Source: Bacteroidales bacterium (GTDB taxonomy: Bacteria; Bacteroidota; Bacteroidia; Bacteroidales; Bacteroidaceae). Taken from it: a stretch of 59,321 bases of DNA. Below, in pieces: positions 9,708-17,835 of this stretch (the stretch's first letter is position 1; the number at the start of each line of letters is the position of its first letter). Below the pieces are notes generated by a model, which was not told where the DNA came from, did no database searches, and saw only the letters and a program-made list of their open reading frames with translations. The DNA lies in assembly GCA_004552195.1 (NCBI GenBank), contig SFPC01000001.1, positions 1 to 59,321 on the forward strand. The letters run 5' to 3'. The translations under genes were made by a program, and so were the position numbers.

Positions 9708-10928
9708 ATGCTTCATCCTGCTGACCTGTTGCGACGCCGCCGTTTCGTGTGGCGTGTGGTACTCATCGTCACCATCCTCGTTTTGTTGGTGGGCAGTGTG
9801 GCCTATGTCGTCGTGGGGCGTCCTTTTGTGGATGATTTTGAGTTGGCTGACCCGCTGGGCGGCAACTTGTTCCCTTCTGCCCTGCTCTCTGTGGCCACTA
9901 CCGACGCGCAGATTATCCAGCCCATGGAGGGGAAGTGTCTGGGTAACCCGAAATCAAGCATTGCCATCCGGCTGAAGGCGCGCAGGGCAAACGCCATGGT
10001 GCGTATCGAGCTGGACGAGACTCCTTTCTATGCGCACTCCGTTTCGACCTTCGTATTGCCCAACAAGGATGTGACTTACGTGATTTACCCCGACATCCTG
10101 TGGCGTTACGAGGTGCTGCGCGCCAATGAACAGGCGGAGCCGGTGAATGTCGTGGCGAAGGTGGAGGTGGACGGGAAGGACTGGGGACAAAAAATGCGCA
10201 CTTTCTCCATGCGCAGTGTGAACGAATGCCTTTTGGGCTATGTCAGGCAACTTCCGGGCGGCAAGACGCGCTACGTGAGCACGCGCCTGTTTTATGCCGC
10301 TTATGTGAACGAGGAACATCCATTGATTGACAAGGTGCTGCGCGAAGCTCTCAACACGCGCATCGTGAAGCGGTTTCAGGGTTATCAGGTGGCTACGGAA
10401 GCCGCCGTCGACCGCCAGGTTTACGCGTTGTGGTATGTGTTGCAGAAACGGAAGTTCCGCTACAGTTCGGTGAGCTATTCCAGCCTGTCGAGCAATGTGG
10501 TTTATGCCCAGCGGGTGCGTACGTTCGAGGACGCGCTGAACTCCTCGCAAATCAACTGCGTGGACGGCAGTGTGCTCTTTGCTTCGCTGCTGCGCGCCAT
10601 CAACATCACGCCGGTGCTGGTGCAGACGCCAGGCCATATGTTCGTGGGTTACTATACCGACACAGCAAGGAAAAATCTTACCTTTCTTGAAACTACCATG
10701 ATAGGGGACGTGGACCTTGATGATTATTTTCCCGATGAAAAACTGGACTCTACCAAAACGACCATGGCGCAGGCCGAAATCTCCCGCACCACTTTTGAGA
10801 AGTCGAAGGAATATGCCCGGCGTGAGTTTGCCAAGGTGGAAAAACAGGTGCGGGCCAACAAGCCGGGCTACCTCTTCGTGGAGATTTCCAAGGGCGTGCG
10901 CCGGCAGGTGCAGAGCATAGGCCGGTAG
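9708..10928 (+). CDS. membrane-anchored transglutaminase-like protein
   Basis: A 406-residue protein with one N-terminal membrane anchor (residues about 15-37) and a large outer-face domain. The C-terminal half has a papain-like transglutaminase core: NCVDGSVLFASLLRAINI with C284, TPGHMFVGYY with H310, and LETTMIG with E328, which could form a catalytic triad (assignment by motif, not by structure). This fold includes cross-linkers, peptidases and amidases, so the reaction is unknown. It begins 3 bp after cdsA, which ties it to envelope work. No Bacteroidales gene name is known to me for it. Confidence 0.85.
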   Translation: MLHPADLLRRRRFVWRVVLIVTILVLLVGSVAYVVVGRPFVDDFELADPLGGNLFPSALLSVATTDAQIIQPMEGKCLGNPKSSIAIRLKARRANAMVRIELDETPFYAHSVSTFVLPNKDVTYVIYPDILWRYEVLRANEQAEPVNVVAKVEVDGKDWGQKMRTFSMRSVNECLLGYVRQLPGGKTRYVSTRLFYAAYVNEEHPLIDKVLREALNTRIVKRFQGYQVATEAAVDRQVYALWYVLQKRKFRYSSVSYSSLSSNVVYAQRVRTFEDALNSSQINCVDGSVLFASLLRAINITPVLVQTPGHMFVGYYTDTARKNLTFLETTMIGDVDLDDYFPDEKLDSTKTTMAQAEISRTTFEKSKEYARREFAKVEKQVRANKPGYLFVEISKGVRRQVQSIGR

Positions 10929-10947
10929 CTGGTGTTTTATTTTTTTA

Positions 10948-11442
10948 TCATCCTTTCCGCCGATAATTGGCAAAGGTGAAGGCTTCGGCGTTCTTCTCGT
11001 CGGCCTCGTGCCGTTCGCTGCTTTCCAGCTCCCACTCTTCCATGTGGCAGGGCGGGAAGAAGGTGTCGGCCTCGGACGGGGTGGCGTGGATGTGGGTCAG
11101 GCAGAGACGGTCGGCCAAGGGCAGGGCGGCGGAGTAGACGCTCTCGCCCCCGATGACAAAGACCTCGGCATCGGAGGCGCAGGCTGCCAGGGCGGCCTCC
11201 AAGGAGTGGAACACTTCAATGCCCGGTGCCGAATAGCCGGCTTGCCGCGTGATCACCACATTGCGGCGGTTGGGCAACGCGCCCTTGGGCAGTGACTCGA
11301 AAGTCTTGCGACCCATCAGCACGGTGTGGCCCGTGGTGAGTTGCTTGAAATGTTTTAGGTCGGCCGACAGATGGTAGAGGAGTCCGCCGCGAAGTCCTAT
11401 GGCGCGGTTTTCGGCCAAGGCGCAGATAATGCTCAGGTTCAT
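10948..11442 (-). CDS. folA: dihydrofolate reductase
   Basis: A 164-residue NADPH-dependent enzyme that restores tetrahydrofolate, needed after each thymidylate synthase turnover. Start MNLSIICALAENRAIGLRGG fits the family (IVAxxxNxxIGxxgxLPW), although the usual W is replaced in GLLYHLSADL. HTVLMGRKTFESLP, RRNVVITR and EVFVIGGESVY follow in order. It is divergent from thyA across a 200-bp gap, so both genes of the cycle share one regulatory region. Confidence 0.95.
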   Translation of the reverse strand: MNLSIICALAENRAIGLRGGLLYHLSADLKHFKQLTTGHTVLMGRKTFESLPKGALPNRRNVVITRQAGYSAPGIEVFHSLEAALAACASDAEVFVIGGESVYSAALPLADRLCLTHIHATPSEADTFFPPCHMEEWELESSERHEADEKNAEAFTFANYRRKG

Positions 11443-11556
11443 GTGGAATATGCTGTTAGGGGATGAATGGAATGCCGCACCGGAGCACCAATCGGAACTT
11501 CGGGGAGGAGGGACGGCAAAGCCGGCTGCTGACCGGCGGCAAAGCATTTGACGCGG

Positions 11557-11564
11557 CAAAAGTA
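11557..11564 (-). promoter_or_regulatory. -7 promoter box (TACTTTTG) for folA
   Basis: On the minus strand this reads TACTTTTG, a full match to TAnnTTTG, 115 bp before the folA start. An identical box facing the other way serves thyA at 11609-11616. Confidence 0.45.
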
Positions 11565-11608
11565 CATTTTAATACTTTTAAATGACTTACCTAATGGTTT
11601 AAAAGCAC

Positions 11609-11616
11609 TACTTTTG
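11609..11616 (+). promoter_or_regulatory. -7 promoter box (TACTTTTG) for thyA
   Basis: TACTTTTG on the plus strand, 27 bp before the thyA start. It mirrors the folA box; the two -7 elements are 45 bp apart and their -33 regions would overlap the space between them. Confidence 0.5.
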
Positions 11617-11642
11617 CCCCGCAAACCAACCAATCACCCGCC

Positions 11643-12437
11643 ATGCAACAATATCTTGACCTCCTGAGCCGTATTCTTGACAGTGGCACGGTGAAGGGCG
11701 ACCGCACGGGAACGGGAACAAAAAGCATCTTCGGCCACCAGATGCGTTTCGACCTGTCCCAAGGGTTTCCGCTCCTTACCACCAAGAAGCTCCATCTCAA
11801 GTCCATCATCTACGAACTCCTCTGGTTCCTCCGAGGTGACACGAACGTGAACTATCTGCACGAACACGGTGTGAGCATCTGGGACGAGTGGGCCGATGCC
11901 GACGGCGACTTGGGCCACATCTACGGTTATCAGTGGCGTTCGTGGCCCGACTATGACGGCGGCCACATCGACCAAATCCAAGAGGTAATCCGCCAAATCA
12001 AGGAAGAGCCCAATTCGCGCCGCATGATCGTTTCGGCCTGGAATGTGGCGGATTTGAACCGCATGAACCTGCCTCCCTGCCACCTGCTATTCCAATTTTA
12101 TGTGGCCGACGGCAAGCTCTCGCTCCAACTCTACCAACGCTCGGCCGACACTTTCCTGGGCGTACCCTTCAACATTGCCAGCTACGCCCTGTTGCTGCAG
12201 ATGATGGCGCAGGTAACAGGCTTGCAGCCCGGCGACTTCATCCACACCACCGGCGACACCCATCTCTACCTCAACCACCTGGACCAGGCCCGGCTGCAGC
12301 TCACCCGTACGCCGCGCCCCCTGCCGCGTATGGTGCTCAATCCCGACGTGAAAAACCTGTTCGACTTCCGCTACGAAGACTTCCATCTGGAGAACTATGA
12401 CCCTTGGCCGCATATCGCCGCTAAAGTGTCGGTGTGA
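11643..12437 (+). CDS. thyA: thymidylate synthase
   Basis: A 264-residue enzyme, the same length as the E. coli protein. It methylates dUMP to dTMP using methylene-tetrahydrofolate. The catalytic cysteine is C146 in [13 protein letters not shown]. Other invariant blocks are visible: DRTGTGTKS near residue 20, [53 protein letters not shown] and HLYLNHLDQ. It is divergent from folA, its recycling partner. Confidence 0.98.
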   Translation: MQQYLDLLSRILDSGTVKGDRTGTGTKSIFGHQMRFDLSQGFPLLTTKKLHLKSIIYELLWFLRGDTNVNYLHEHGVSIWDEWADADGDLGHIYGYQWRSWPDYDGGHIDQIQEVIRQIKEEPNSRRMIVSAWNVADLNRMNLPPCHLLFQFYVADGKLSLQLYQRSADTFLGVPFNIASYALLLQMMAQVTGLQPGDFIHTTGDTHLYLNHLDQARLQLTRTPRPLPRMVLNPDVKNLFDFRYEDFHLENYDPWPHIAAKVSV

Positions 12438-12489
12438 AGTCGTTCGGTGTCATCTTTTCTGCATTTCACCTTCCATGTTGTTCTGAACC

Positions 12490-13869
12490 ATGCTCCCCGT
12501 AGAATTTCAGCAAACCGTCAGCCGACTGCTCGGCCGGGACGAGGCCGGGTTGTTGCTCGATGCACTCACCCAGGCCGAACGCCCCGTAAGCATCCGCCTC
12601 AATCCCTCCAAAATGCCGCCCGCGCTCCCCGCCGCCGACAAGGGCGCAGTGCCATGGAGCAGCCACGGGCACTATTTGCAGGAGCGGCCTGCCTTTACCT
12701 TCGACCCGCTGCTGCATGCCGGCTGCTACTATGTGCAGGAAGCGGCTTCGATGTTCGTGGAGCAGGCTTGGCGCGTGGTGTCGGCCGAGGAAGCTCCCAG
12801 GCGCGTGCTCGACCTCTGTGCAGCTCCAGGAGGGAAAAGTACACTTTGGCGCAGCCTGATGTCCGAGGACACCTTGTTGGTGGCCAATGAGCCCGTGAGG
12901 CAACGGGCACAGATTTTGGCAGAGAATATGGCGAAGTGGGGGCATCCCGATGTGGTATGCACCTCGGCCTATCCCGAAGCTTTTGCCGGACTGGGGAGCT
13001 TTTTCGACGTGATAGCCGCCGATGTGCCCTGCTCCGGCGAGGGGATGTTCCGGAAGGACGAGGGGGCTGTGGCAGCCTGGTCTCCGGAGGCTGTGGAGCT
13101 GTGTGCCGCCCGTCAGTGGCAGATTATCTCCGATGTGTGGCCGGCCCTGCGCGAAGGCGGTTTCCTGGTTTACAGCACCTGCACCTTCAACCGGGAGGAG
13201 AATGAGGACAATGTGTGGCGCATCTGTCGCGAGCTGGGCGCGGAGCCGGTAGCCATCCCTGTGGCCGAGGAGTGGAACATAGCGGGCGACACCACCGGCC
13301 GCAACCTCCCCGTCTACCATTTCTTCCCCCACCGCCAGGCGGGCGAGGGCTTCTTCCTCGCTCTCCTGCGCAAAACTTCGGAAGCTCCCCTACTGCGCGA
13401 AAAAAAGAATAAGAAGAGCAAGGGGGGGACACGGCAGGCCGTGGCCGGCGGACGCGAAGTGGCAGACTGGCTGCGTCAGCCGTCGCAGTTCAGACTGTTG
13501 CAGAGCGACGAAACCCATGTGTTGGCCGTGCGCGAATGTCTGGCAGAGGACGTGATGCGCCTCACTGCCACCGTGAAATCGCTCACCGCCGGCATTGCGC
13601 TCGCCGAACTGAAGGGCCGCAAACTGGTGCCGCAACATCCGTTGGCCCTCTCCACGCAATCTAACCCTGAAGCCTTTCCTGGCGTGGAGCTGTCGCTTGA
13701 CGATGCCCTGACTTATTTGCGCCACGAAGCACTGACGCTACCGTCCGATACGCCACGGGGCTACGTAACGGCCAAGTTCAAGGGTTTTGTTTTGGGCTTC
13801 CTGAACAATCTCGGAGTCCGGGCCAACAATTTTTATCCGGCCGAGTGGCGCATCCGTTCTGCCCGTTGA
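12490..13869 (+). CDS. RsmF/NOL1-NOP2-Sun type rRNA (cytosine-5-)-methyltransferase
   Basis: A 459-residue SAM-dependent RNA m5C methyltransferase with a C-terminal PUA-like tail. The SAM site is VLDLCAAPGGKST (residues 107-118). The two cysteines of this class are C181 in ADVPCSGEGMF and C231 in VYSTCTFNREENEDN. The tail (about residues 340-459), with GRKLVPQHPLALS and GYVTAKFKGFVLGFLNNLGVRANNFYP, is typical of RsmF rather than RsmB. The natural target is probably a 16S rRNA cytosine, by analogy only. It lies 52 bp after thyA on the same strand. Confidence 0.93.
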   Translation: MLPVEFQQTVSRLLGRDEAGLLLDALTQAERPVSIRLNPSKMPPALPAADKGAVPWSSHGHYLQERPAFTFDPLLHAGCYYVQEAASMFVEQAWRVVSAEEAPRRVLDLCAAPGGKSTLWRSLMSEDTLLVANEPVRQRAQILAENMAKWGHPDVVCTSAYPEAFAGLGSFFDVIAADVPCSGEGMFRKDEGAVAAWSPEAVELCAARQWQIISDVWPALREGGFLVYSTCTFNREENEDNVWRICRELGAEPVAIPVAEEWNIAGDTTGRNLPVYHFFPHRQAGEGFFLALLRKTSEAPLLREKKNKKSKGGTRQAVAGGREVADWLRQPSQFRLLQSDETHVLAVRECLAEDVMRLTATVKSLTAGIALAELKGRKLVPQHPLALSTQSNPEAFPGVELSLDDALTYLRHEALTLPSDTPRGYVTAKFKGFVLGFLNNLGVRANNFYPAEWRIRSAR

Positions 13870-13987
13870 CCGCTTCGCTGATTGGCATATTCTATCTTCT
13901 CTATAGATTACCCATTGTTAAAGACAAGTGCAGCTCCCTTAAATAAATGCCTATTTCCTTTTTTTATGTCAAAAACAATGCTGATTG

Positions 13988-14019
13988 TTTGGCACAAAAA
14001 AAATAACTCCCTAAATTCG
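13988..14019 (+). promoter_or_regulatory. promoter of perR (TTTG-N20-TAAATTCG)
   Basis: TTTG at 13988-13991 and TAAATTCG at 14012-14019 are separated by exactly 20 bp. This gives a predicted transcription start near 14026, just before the palindrome at 14034-14050. Confidence 0.65.
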
Positions 14020-14033
14020 CACCGCAAACAAAA

Positions 14034-14050
14034 TTTGTAATCATTACAAA
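14034..14050. promoter_or_regulatory. PerR/Fur-type operator, perfect palindrome
   Basis: TTTGTAATCATTACAAA is a perfect 8-1-8 palindrome, close to the PerR box pattern TTATAATNATTATAA known from Bacillus. It sits between the predicted start point and the ATG of the Fur-family gene at 14059, a position suited to self-repression. Confidence 0.75.
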
Positions 14051-14058
14051 ATAGTTAA

Positions 14059-14487
14059 ATGGAAGCCGCCACAACTCTCCGCTATCTGACCGAGCACGGT
14101 GTGAAGCCCTCTGTGCAGCGACTGGCCGTCATGGATTATCTGATGGAGCACCACACCCATCCCACCGTTGACGAGATATACAGTGCGCTCTTGCCCAATA
14201 TGCCCACCCTCTCCAAAACCACGGTGTACAACACGCTCAAATTGCTCACTGAGCAGGGAGCGGCCATCCAGTTGACCATCGACGAGCGCAATGTGTGCTT
14301 TGATGCTGACACATCGGCTCATGCGCATTTCCTGTGTACCCGATGCGGGCGGGTGTTCGACATCCCGTTGCGCCATTCGGCCATGGAGGACGAAGCTGAG
14401 ATACCTTCCGGTTTCATCACCGAGCAAACCGCTGTTTACTATCGTGGCTGTTGCTGCCAATGCGCCGAACAGCAACTTCAGAGCTGA
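14059..14487 (+). CDS. perR: Fur family transcriptional regulator, PerR-like
   Basis: A 142-residue metal-dependent repressor. The winged-helix DNA-binding part (GVKPSVQRLAVMDYLMEHHTHPTVDEIY, then LSKTTVYNTLKLLTEQG) is followed by a dimerisation domain with HAHFLCTRCGRVFDI and a C-terminal CCCQC, which supply the structural zinc cysteines. The choice of PerR over Fur or Zur rests on context: an operator in its own leader and two rubrerythrin genes plus a Mn/Fe transporter downstream. The sequence alone does not settle which metal it senses. Confidence 0.88.
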   Translation: MEAATTLRYLTEHGVKPSVQRLAVMDYLMEHHTHPTVDEIYSALLPNMPTLSKTTVYNTLKLLTEQGAAIQLTIDERNVCFDADTSAHAHFLCTRCGRVFDIPLRHSAMEDEAEIPSGFITEQTAVYYRGCCCQCAEQQLQS

Positions 14488-14583
14488 GGTCGCGTAGGTG
14501 AGTGGCTTCGTTCATGACAAATATGACAGACAAATTCTAACATACAATCCAACAGACCTAACGTCTACTTAAACTCATTCATT

Positions 14584-15135
14584 ATGAAAAAGAAATTCAT
14601 TTGCACCGTTTGTGGTTACGTTCACGAAGGCGAACACGCTCCTGAAAAATGCCCTATGTGTGGCGTTCCTGCTTCCAAGTTCAAAGAACTTTCTGAAGAA
14701 GGCCGTCTCTCTTTCGTAGCTGAGCACGAAATCGGCGTAGCCAAAGGCTGCGACGAAGAAATGATAAAGGATCTCAACGCTCATTTCAACGGCGAATGCA
14801 CCGAAGTGGGTATGTACCTCGCCATGAGCCGCCAGGCCGACCGCGAAGGCTATCCCGAAATAGCCGAAGCTTTCAAGCGTTATGCTTGGGAAGAGGCTGA
14901 ACACGCTTCCAAGTTTGCCGAACTCCTCGGCGACTGCGTTTGGGACACCAAGACCAACCTCGAAAAGCGCATGAACGCTGAAGCCGGTGCCTGCGAAGAC
15001 AAAACCCGCATCGCCAAGCGCGCCAAGGAACTCAACCTCGATGCCATCCACGACACCGTTCATGAAATGGCACGCGACGAAGCTCGCCACGGTCGCGGCT
15101 TCGAAGGTCTCTACAACCGCTATTTCAAGAAGTAA
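14584..15135 (+). CDS. rubrerythrin with N-terminal rubredoxin domain (reverse rubrerythrin)
   Basis: A 183-residue non-heme iron peroxidase. Unlike classic rubrerythrin, the rubredoxin-like FeS4 domain is first ([21 protein letters not shown], cysteines at residues 7, 10, 23 and 26), and the ferritin-like diiron domain follows, with [19 protein letters not shown] and [13 protein letters not shown] carrying the carboxylate and histidine ligands. It probably reduces hydrogen peroxide to water using NADH through a reductase. It lies 96 bp after the PerR-like gene and is a likely member of its regulon. Confidence 0.93.
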   Translation: MKKKFICTVCGYVHEGEHAPEKCPMCGVPASKFKELSEEGRLSFVAEHEIGVAKGCDEEMIKDLNAHFNGECTEVGMYLAMSRQADREGYPEIAEAFKRYAWEEAEHASKFAELLGDCVWDTKTNLEKRMNAEAGACEDKTRIAKRAKELNLDAIHDTVHEMARDEARHGRGFEGLYNRYFKK

Positions 15136-15144
15136 ATCCTTTTG

Positions 15145-15245
15145 CAGGACACAAATCCTGTAATGCCCTACGGCCACCTTTCTGACTCGTTTACCTAATG
15201 CTCCATTTTTCTGACAAATGAAGTTCACAGTAGAAAGGTGGCCGT
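15145..15245. repeat. inverted repeats between the two rubrerythrin genes
   Basis: A perfect 14-bp inverted repeat, ACGGCCACCTTTCT at 15170-15183 and AGAAAGGTGGCCGT at 15232-15245, encloses 48 nt. A small hairpin, CAGGA/TCCTG, precedes it at 15145-15160. No T-run follows, so it is not a classic terminator. Confidence 0.7.
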
Positions 15246-15303
15246 TATCATGAAGCATCAACTCCTAACATATTCCAAACTTATCTCCACATTATTTCAA
15301 ACA

Positions 15304-15846
15304 ATGAAAGAATTGAAAGGCACCAAGACCGAACAAAATCTGGCTACCGCTTTTGCCGGCGAATCTCAGGCTCACGCCAAATACCAGTACTATTCTTCCA
15401 AGGCTAAAAAGGATGGCTACGTTCAGATTGCCAATATCTTTGCTGAAACGGCCAAGAACGAAAAGGAACATGCCAAAATCTGGTTCAAGTACCTCCATGG
15501 CGGTGCTGTTCCTGCCACTACCGAAAACCTGGCCGATGCCGCTGCCGGTGAGAACTACGAGTGGACCGACATGTACGCCACTTTCGCCAAGGAAGCCCGC
15601 GAAGAAGGTTTTGAAGAAATTGCCGCCAAGTTTGAAATGGTAGGTGCCATCGAAAAACACCATGAGGAGCGTTACCGCAAGTTGCTCAAGAACATCGAGG
15701 ACAGCGTCGTCTTCTCTCGCGAGGGTGATTGCATCTGGCAATGCTCCAACTGTGGCCACATCGTGGTGGGTCAGAAAGCGCCCGAGCTGTGCCCCGTTTG
15801 CGCCCATCCGCAGAGCTACTTCGAACTCCTTGCCCAGAATTACTAA
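15304..15846 (+). CDS. rbr: rubrerythrin (classic domain order)
   Basis: A 180-residue peroxidase. The diiron four-helix domain is first ([25 protein letters not shown], with the ligands EKEHAK and [14 protein letters not shown]) and the rubredoxin domain is last ([20 protein letters not shown]). The start at [10 protein letters not shown] is chosen because this is the usual N-terminus; 22 upstream codons are open but not family-like. It is the second rubrerythrin in a row, so the organism carries both domain orders side by side. It is followed by a terminator at 15890. Confidence 0.95.
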   Translation: MKELKGTKTEQNLATAFAGESQAHAKYQYYSSKAKKDGYVQIANIFAETAKNEKEHAKIWFKYLHGGAVPATTENLADAAAGENYEWTDMYATFAKEAREEGFEEIAAKFEMVGAIEKHHEERYRKLLKNIEDSVVFSREGDCIWQCSNCGHIVVGQKAPELCPVCAHPQSYFELLAQNY

Positions 15847-15889
15847 TCGTAGTTTTCGATGAACTTGAAGTTTTAAGAAACGAAATCTC

Positions 15890-15924
15890 AGCCTGGAGAG
15901 CCGAAATGCTTTCCGGGCTTTTTT
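15890..15924 (+). terminator. intrinsic terminator after rubrerythrin
   Basis: Eight-bp stem AGCCTGGA/TCCGGGCT (one G-U pair), 14-nt loop, followed by a run of six T. It ends the perR-rubrerythrin group; mntH starts only 21 bp later. Confidence 0.75.
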
Positions 15925-15945
15925 GAAATCTCAACCCCTTCACTT

Positions 15946-17220
15946 ATGCTGAGAAAACTTGCTGCACATTGGCGTAAACATTGGCGGATGCGGGAAGGCT
16001 CCCTGAATGGCGGACTCGACATCCTGCGCAACATAGGCCCCGGCCTCCTCGTCACCGTAGGCTTTATCGATCCCGGCAACTGGGCTTCCAATTTTGCAGC
16101 CGGCTCCACTTTCGGCTACGCCCTGCTGTGGGTCGTAACTCTTTCCACCCTCATGCTCATCGTGCTGCAACACAACGTGGCGCATTTGGGCATCGTTACC
16201 GGCCTCTGCCTTTCTGAGGCTGCCACGCGCTATTTGCCGCGTTGGCAGAGCCGTCCCGTATTGTGGAGTGCCATGGCCGCCTCCGTTTCCACCTCGCTGG
16301 CCGAGATTCTGGGTGCTGCCATCGCCTTGCAGATGCTCTTCGGCATCCCCCTCGTGGTCGGGGCAGCCGTTTCCGCACTGCTCTGCCTGTTTCTCCTCTT
16401 CTCTAACTCCTACAGCCGAGTGGAGAAAGGCATCATCGCCTTTGTGTCCCTCATTGGTTTCTCCTTCCTTTACGAACTCACCCTGACCGATACCCATTGG
16501 GCGCAAGCCGCTGCCTCGGCAGTCGTCCCCTCCTTGCCCGAAGGTAGCATGTTGGTAGTCATGAGCGTGTTGGGAGCCGTGGTGATGCCCCACAACCTAT
16601 TTCTCCACTCGGAGGTCATCCAGAGCCGCCAAGTCAACCTGGCGGGAGAGAAGGAAATCAACCATGCCCTGAAGTACGAATTCTATGATACGCTTTTGGC
16701 CATGACCATCGGATGGGCCATCAATTCCGCCATGATAGTGCTGGCCGCCGACACCTTTTTTGCACAGGGCAAAGTGGTGGAAGAACTGCCCGAGGCCGGC
16801 CACCTGTTGGCCCCCTTGCTTGGAGGTGGTGCTGCCATCGTGTTTGCGGTCGCCCTGCTCTTGGCCGGCATCTCCAGTACCGTCACCAGCGGCATGGCGG
16901 CCGGTTCCATTTTTGCCGGCATCTACGATGAGCCTTACGATGTGAAGGACGTGCATTCACGAGCCGGCATCCTGCTGTCCTTTGTGGGCGCTTTCGTCGT
17001 TCTGCTTTTTGTGGGCGATGCTTTCAAGGGACTGATTATCTCCCAAGCCGTGCTGAGTCTGCAACTGCCGCTGACCATGTTCACTCAGGTGCGCCTCACC
17101 TCCTCCCGACAGATTATGGGCACACACGCCAATAGCCGTTTCACCACCGCACTGCTGTATGCTTTGGCCATTTTGGTGACAGGCTTGAACCTCTACCTGC
17201 TGTGGGGGCTCTTGTTCTGA
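15946..17220 (+). CDS. NRAMP family divalent metal transporter (MntH-like)
   Basis: A 424-residue, ~11-helix proton-coupled Mn2+/Fe2+ importer. The metal-binding helix 1 motif DPGN is at residues 42-45 (GFIDPGNWASN), and the helix 6 motif is VVMPHNLFLHSEVIQSR. Both ligand sets are intact. Its place directly after the PerR-like/rubrerythrin group fits manganese or iron import as part of oxidative defence, but the terminator at 15890 suggests it can be transcribed apart. Metal preference is not readable here. Confidence 0.94.
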   Translation: MLRKLAAHWRKHWRMREGSLNGGLDILRNIGPGLLVTVGFIDPGNWASNFAAGSTFGYALLWVVTLSTLMLIVLQHNVAHLGIVTGLCLSEAATRYLPRWQSRPVLWSAMAASVSTSLAEILGAAIALQMLFGIPLVVGAAVSALLCLFLLFSNSYSRVEKGIIAFVSLIGFSFLYELTLTDTHWAQAAASAVVPSLPEGSMLVVMSVLGAVVMPHNLFLHSEVIQSRQVNLAGEKEINHALKYEFYDTLLAMTIGWAINSAMIVLAADTFFAQGKVVEELPEAGHLLAPLLGGGAAIVFAVALLLAGISSTVTSGMAAGSIFAGIYDEPYDVKDVHSRAGILLSFVGAFVVLLFVGDAFKGLIISQAVLSLQLPLTMFTQVRLTSSRQIMGTHANSRFTTALLYALAILVTGLNLYLLWGLLF

Positions 17221-17224
17221 GCAA

Positions 17225-17679
17225 CGACGCACAGAAGGGAAACGACCGGCAATTACTTGGGTAAAATCCTCCCGCCTTGTCGGCCTTGGGCGGCAACAGC
17301 TTCTTTGTACACCATAACTGCCGACTGAGGGTCTCAGCGTGAAGGCATGGAAGCCTTTGCGAAAAAGCAGATAGCCCCACGACAGACCGATGCCGGCCTC
17401 TACGTTGTCCGACGTGTTGTCATAGTAGCGGTTGCGGCGGTCTTCGTTACCCGTGGCGACATAGGTCAGGGAGTAGAGATCAAAGCTGTGTGCCCTTTGT
17501 CTGCCGGCGCGGAAATTAGTGGTTAGTTCCATGCGTCGACCTGTAAAGGGCATAAGGAAATAAAGCTGTGAGCTGAATCCTCCGCTCAGGCTTTCCGAAT
17601 GGCTGCGCCCACGGGAGCGAAGCGACCATGAACTTATTATCTTCTGACTACTTATTATCAATACACGCTGGTGTGGCAA
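17225..17679 (-). pseudogene. remnant of a possible outer-membrane beta-barrel protein gene
   Basis: The 615-bp gap between mntH and pepD holds minus-strand coding-like sequence. One frame reads GGFSSQLYFLMPFTGRRMEL, then RAHSFDLYSLTYVATGNEDR, RRNRYYDNTSDNVEAGIGLS and LFRKGFHAFTLRPSVGSYG, with the alternating polar/aromatic pattern of barrel strands. After about 17310 the frame loses this character and runs on into antisense of mntH, and no signal peptide precedes it. I read it as a decayed 3' part of a secreted or outer-membrane gene. The parent family was not identified. Confidence 0.35.
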
Positions 17680-17760
17680 ATGTTACAGGGGAGAAAACTA
17701 AAGGGGGATTTTTTAATTATACATTCCAATTTTTTTGTTGTGAAATGAGTACTATGTAAT

Positions 17761-17807
17761 ATACCCGCCAAGGCCGGTCCGTTGAGGTCGCCTTGGCGGG
17801 TATGTTT
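17761..17807. terminator. strong hairpin terminator after pepD
   Basis: A perfect 14-bp stem, ATACCCGCCAAGGC (17761-17774) with its complement at 17790-17803, and a 15-nt loop. On the plus strand it is followed by GTTTTG. It lies 28 bp past the pepD stop codon and could also end transcripts coming from mntH. Confidence 0.7.
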
Positions 17808-17835
17808 TGTTCAATCGTTTCGAGTGGGGCAGGGG

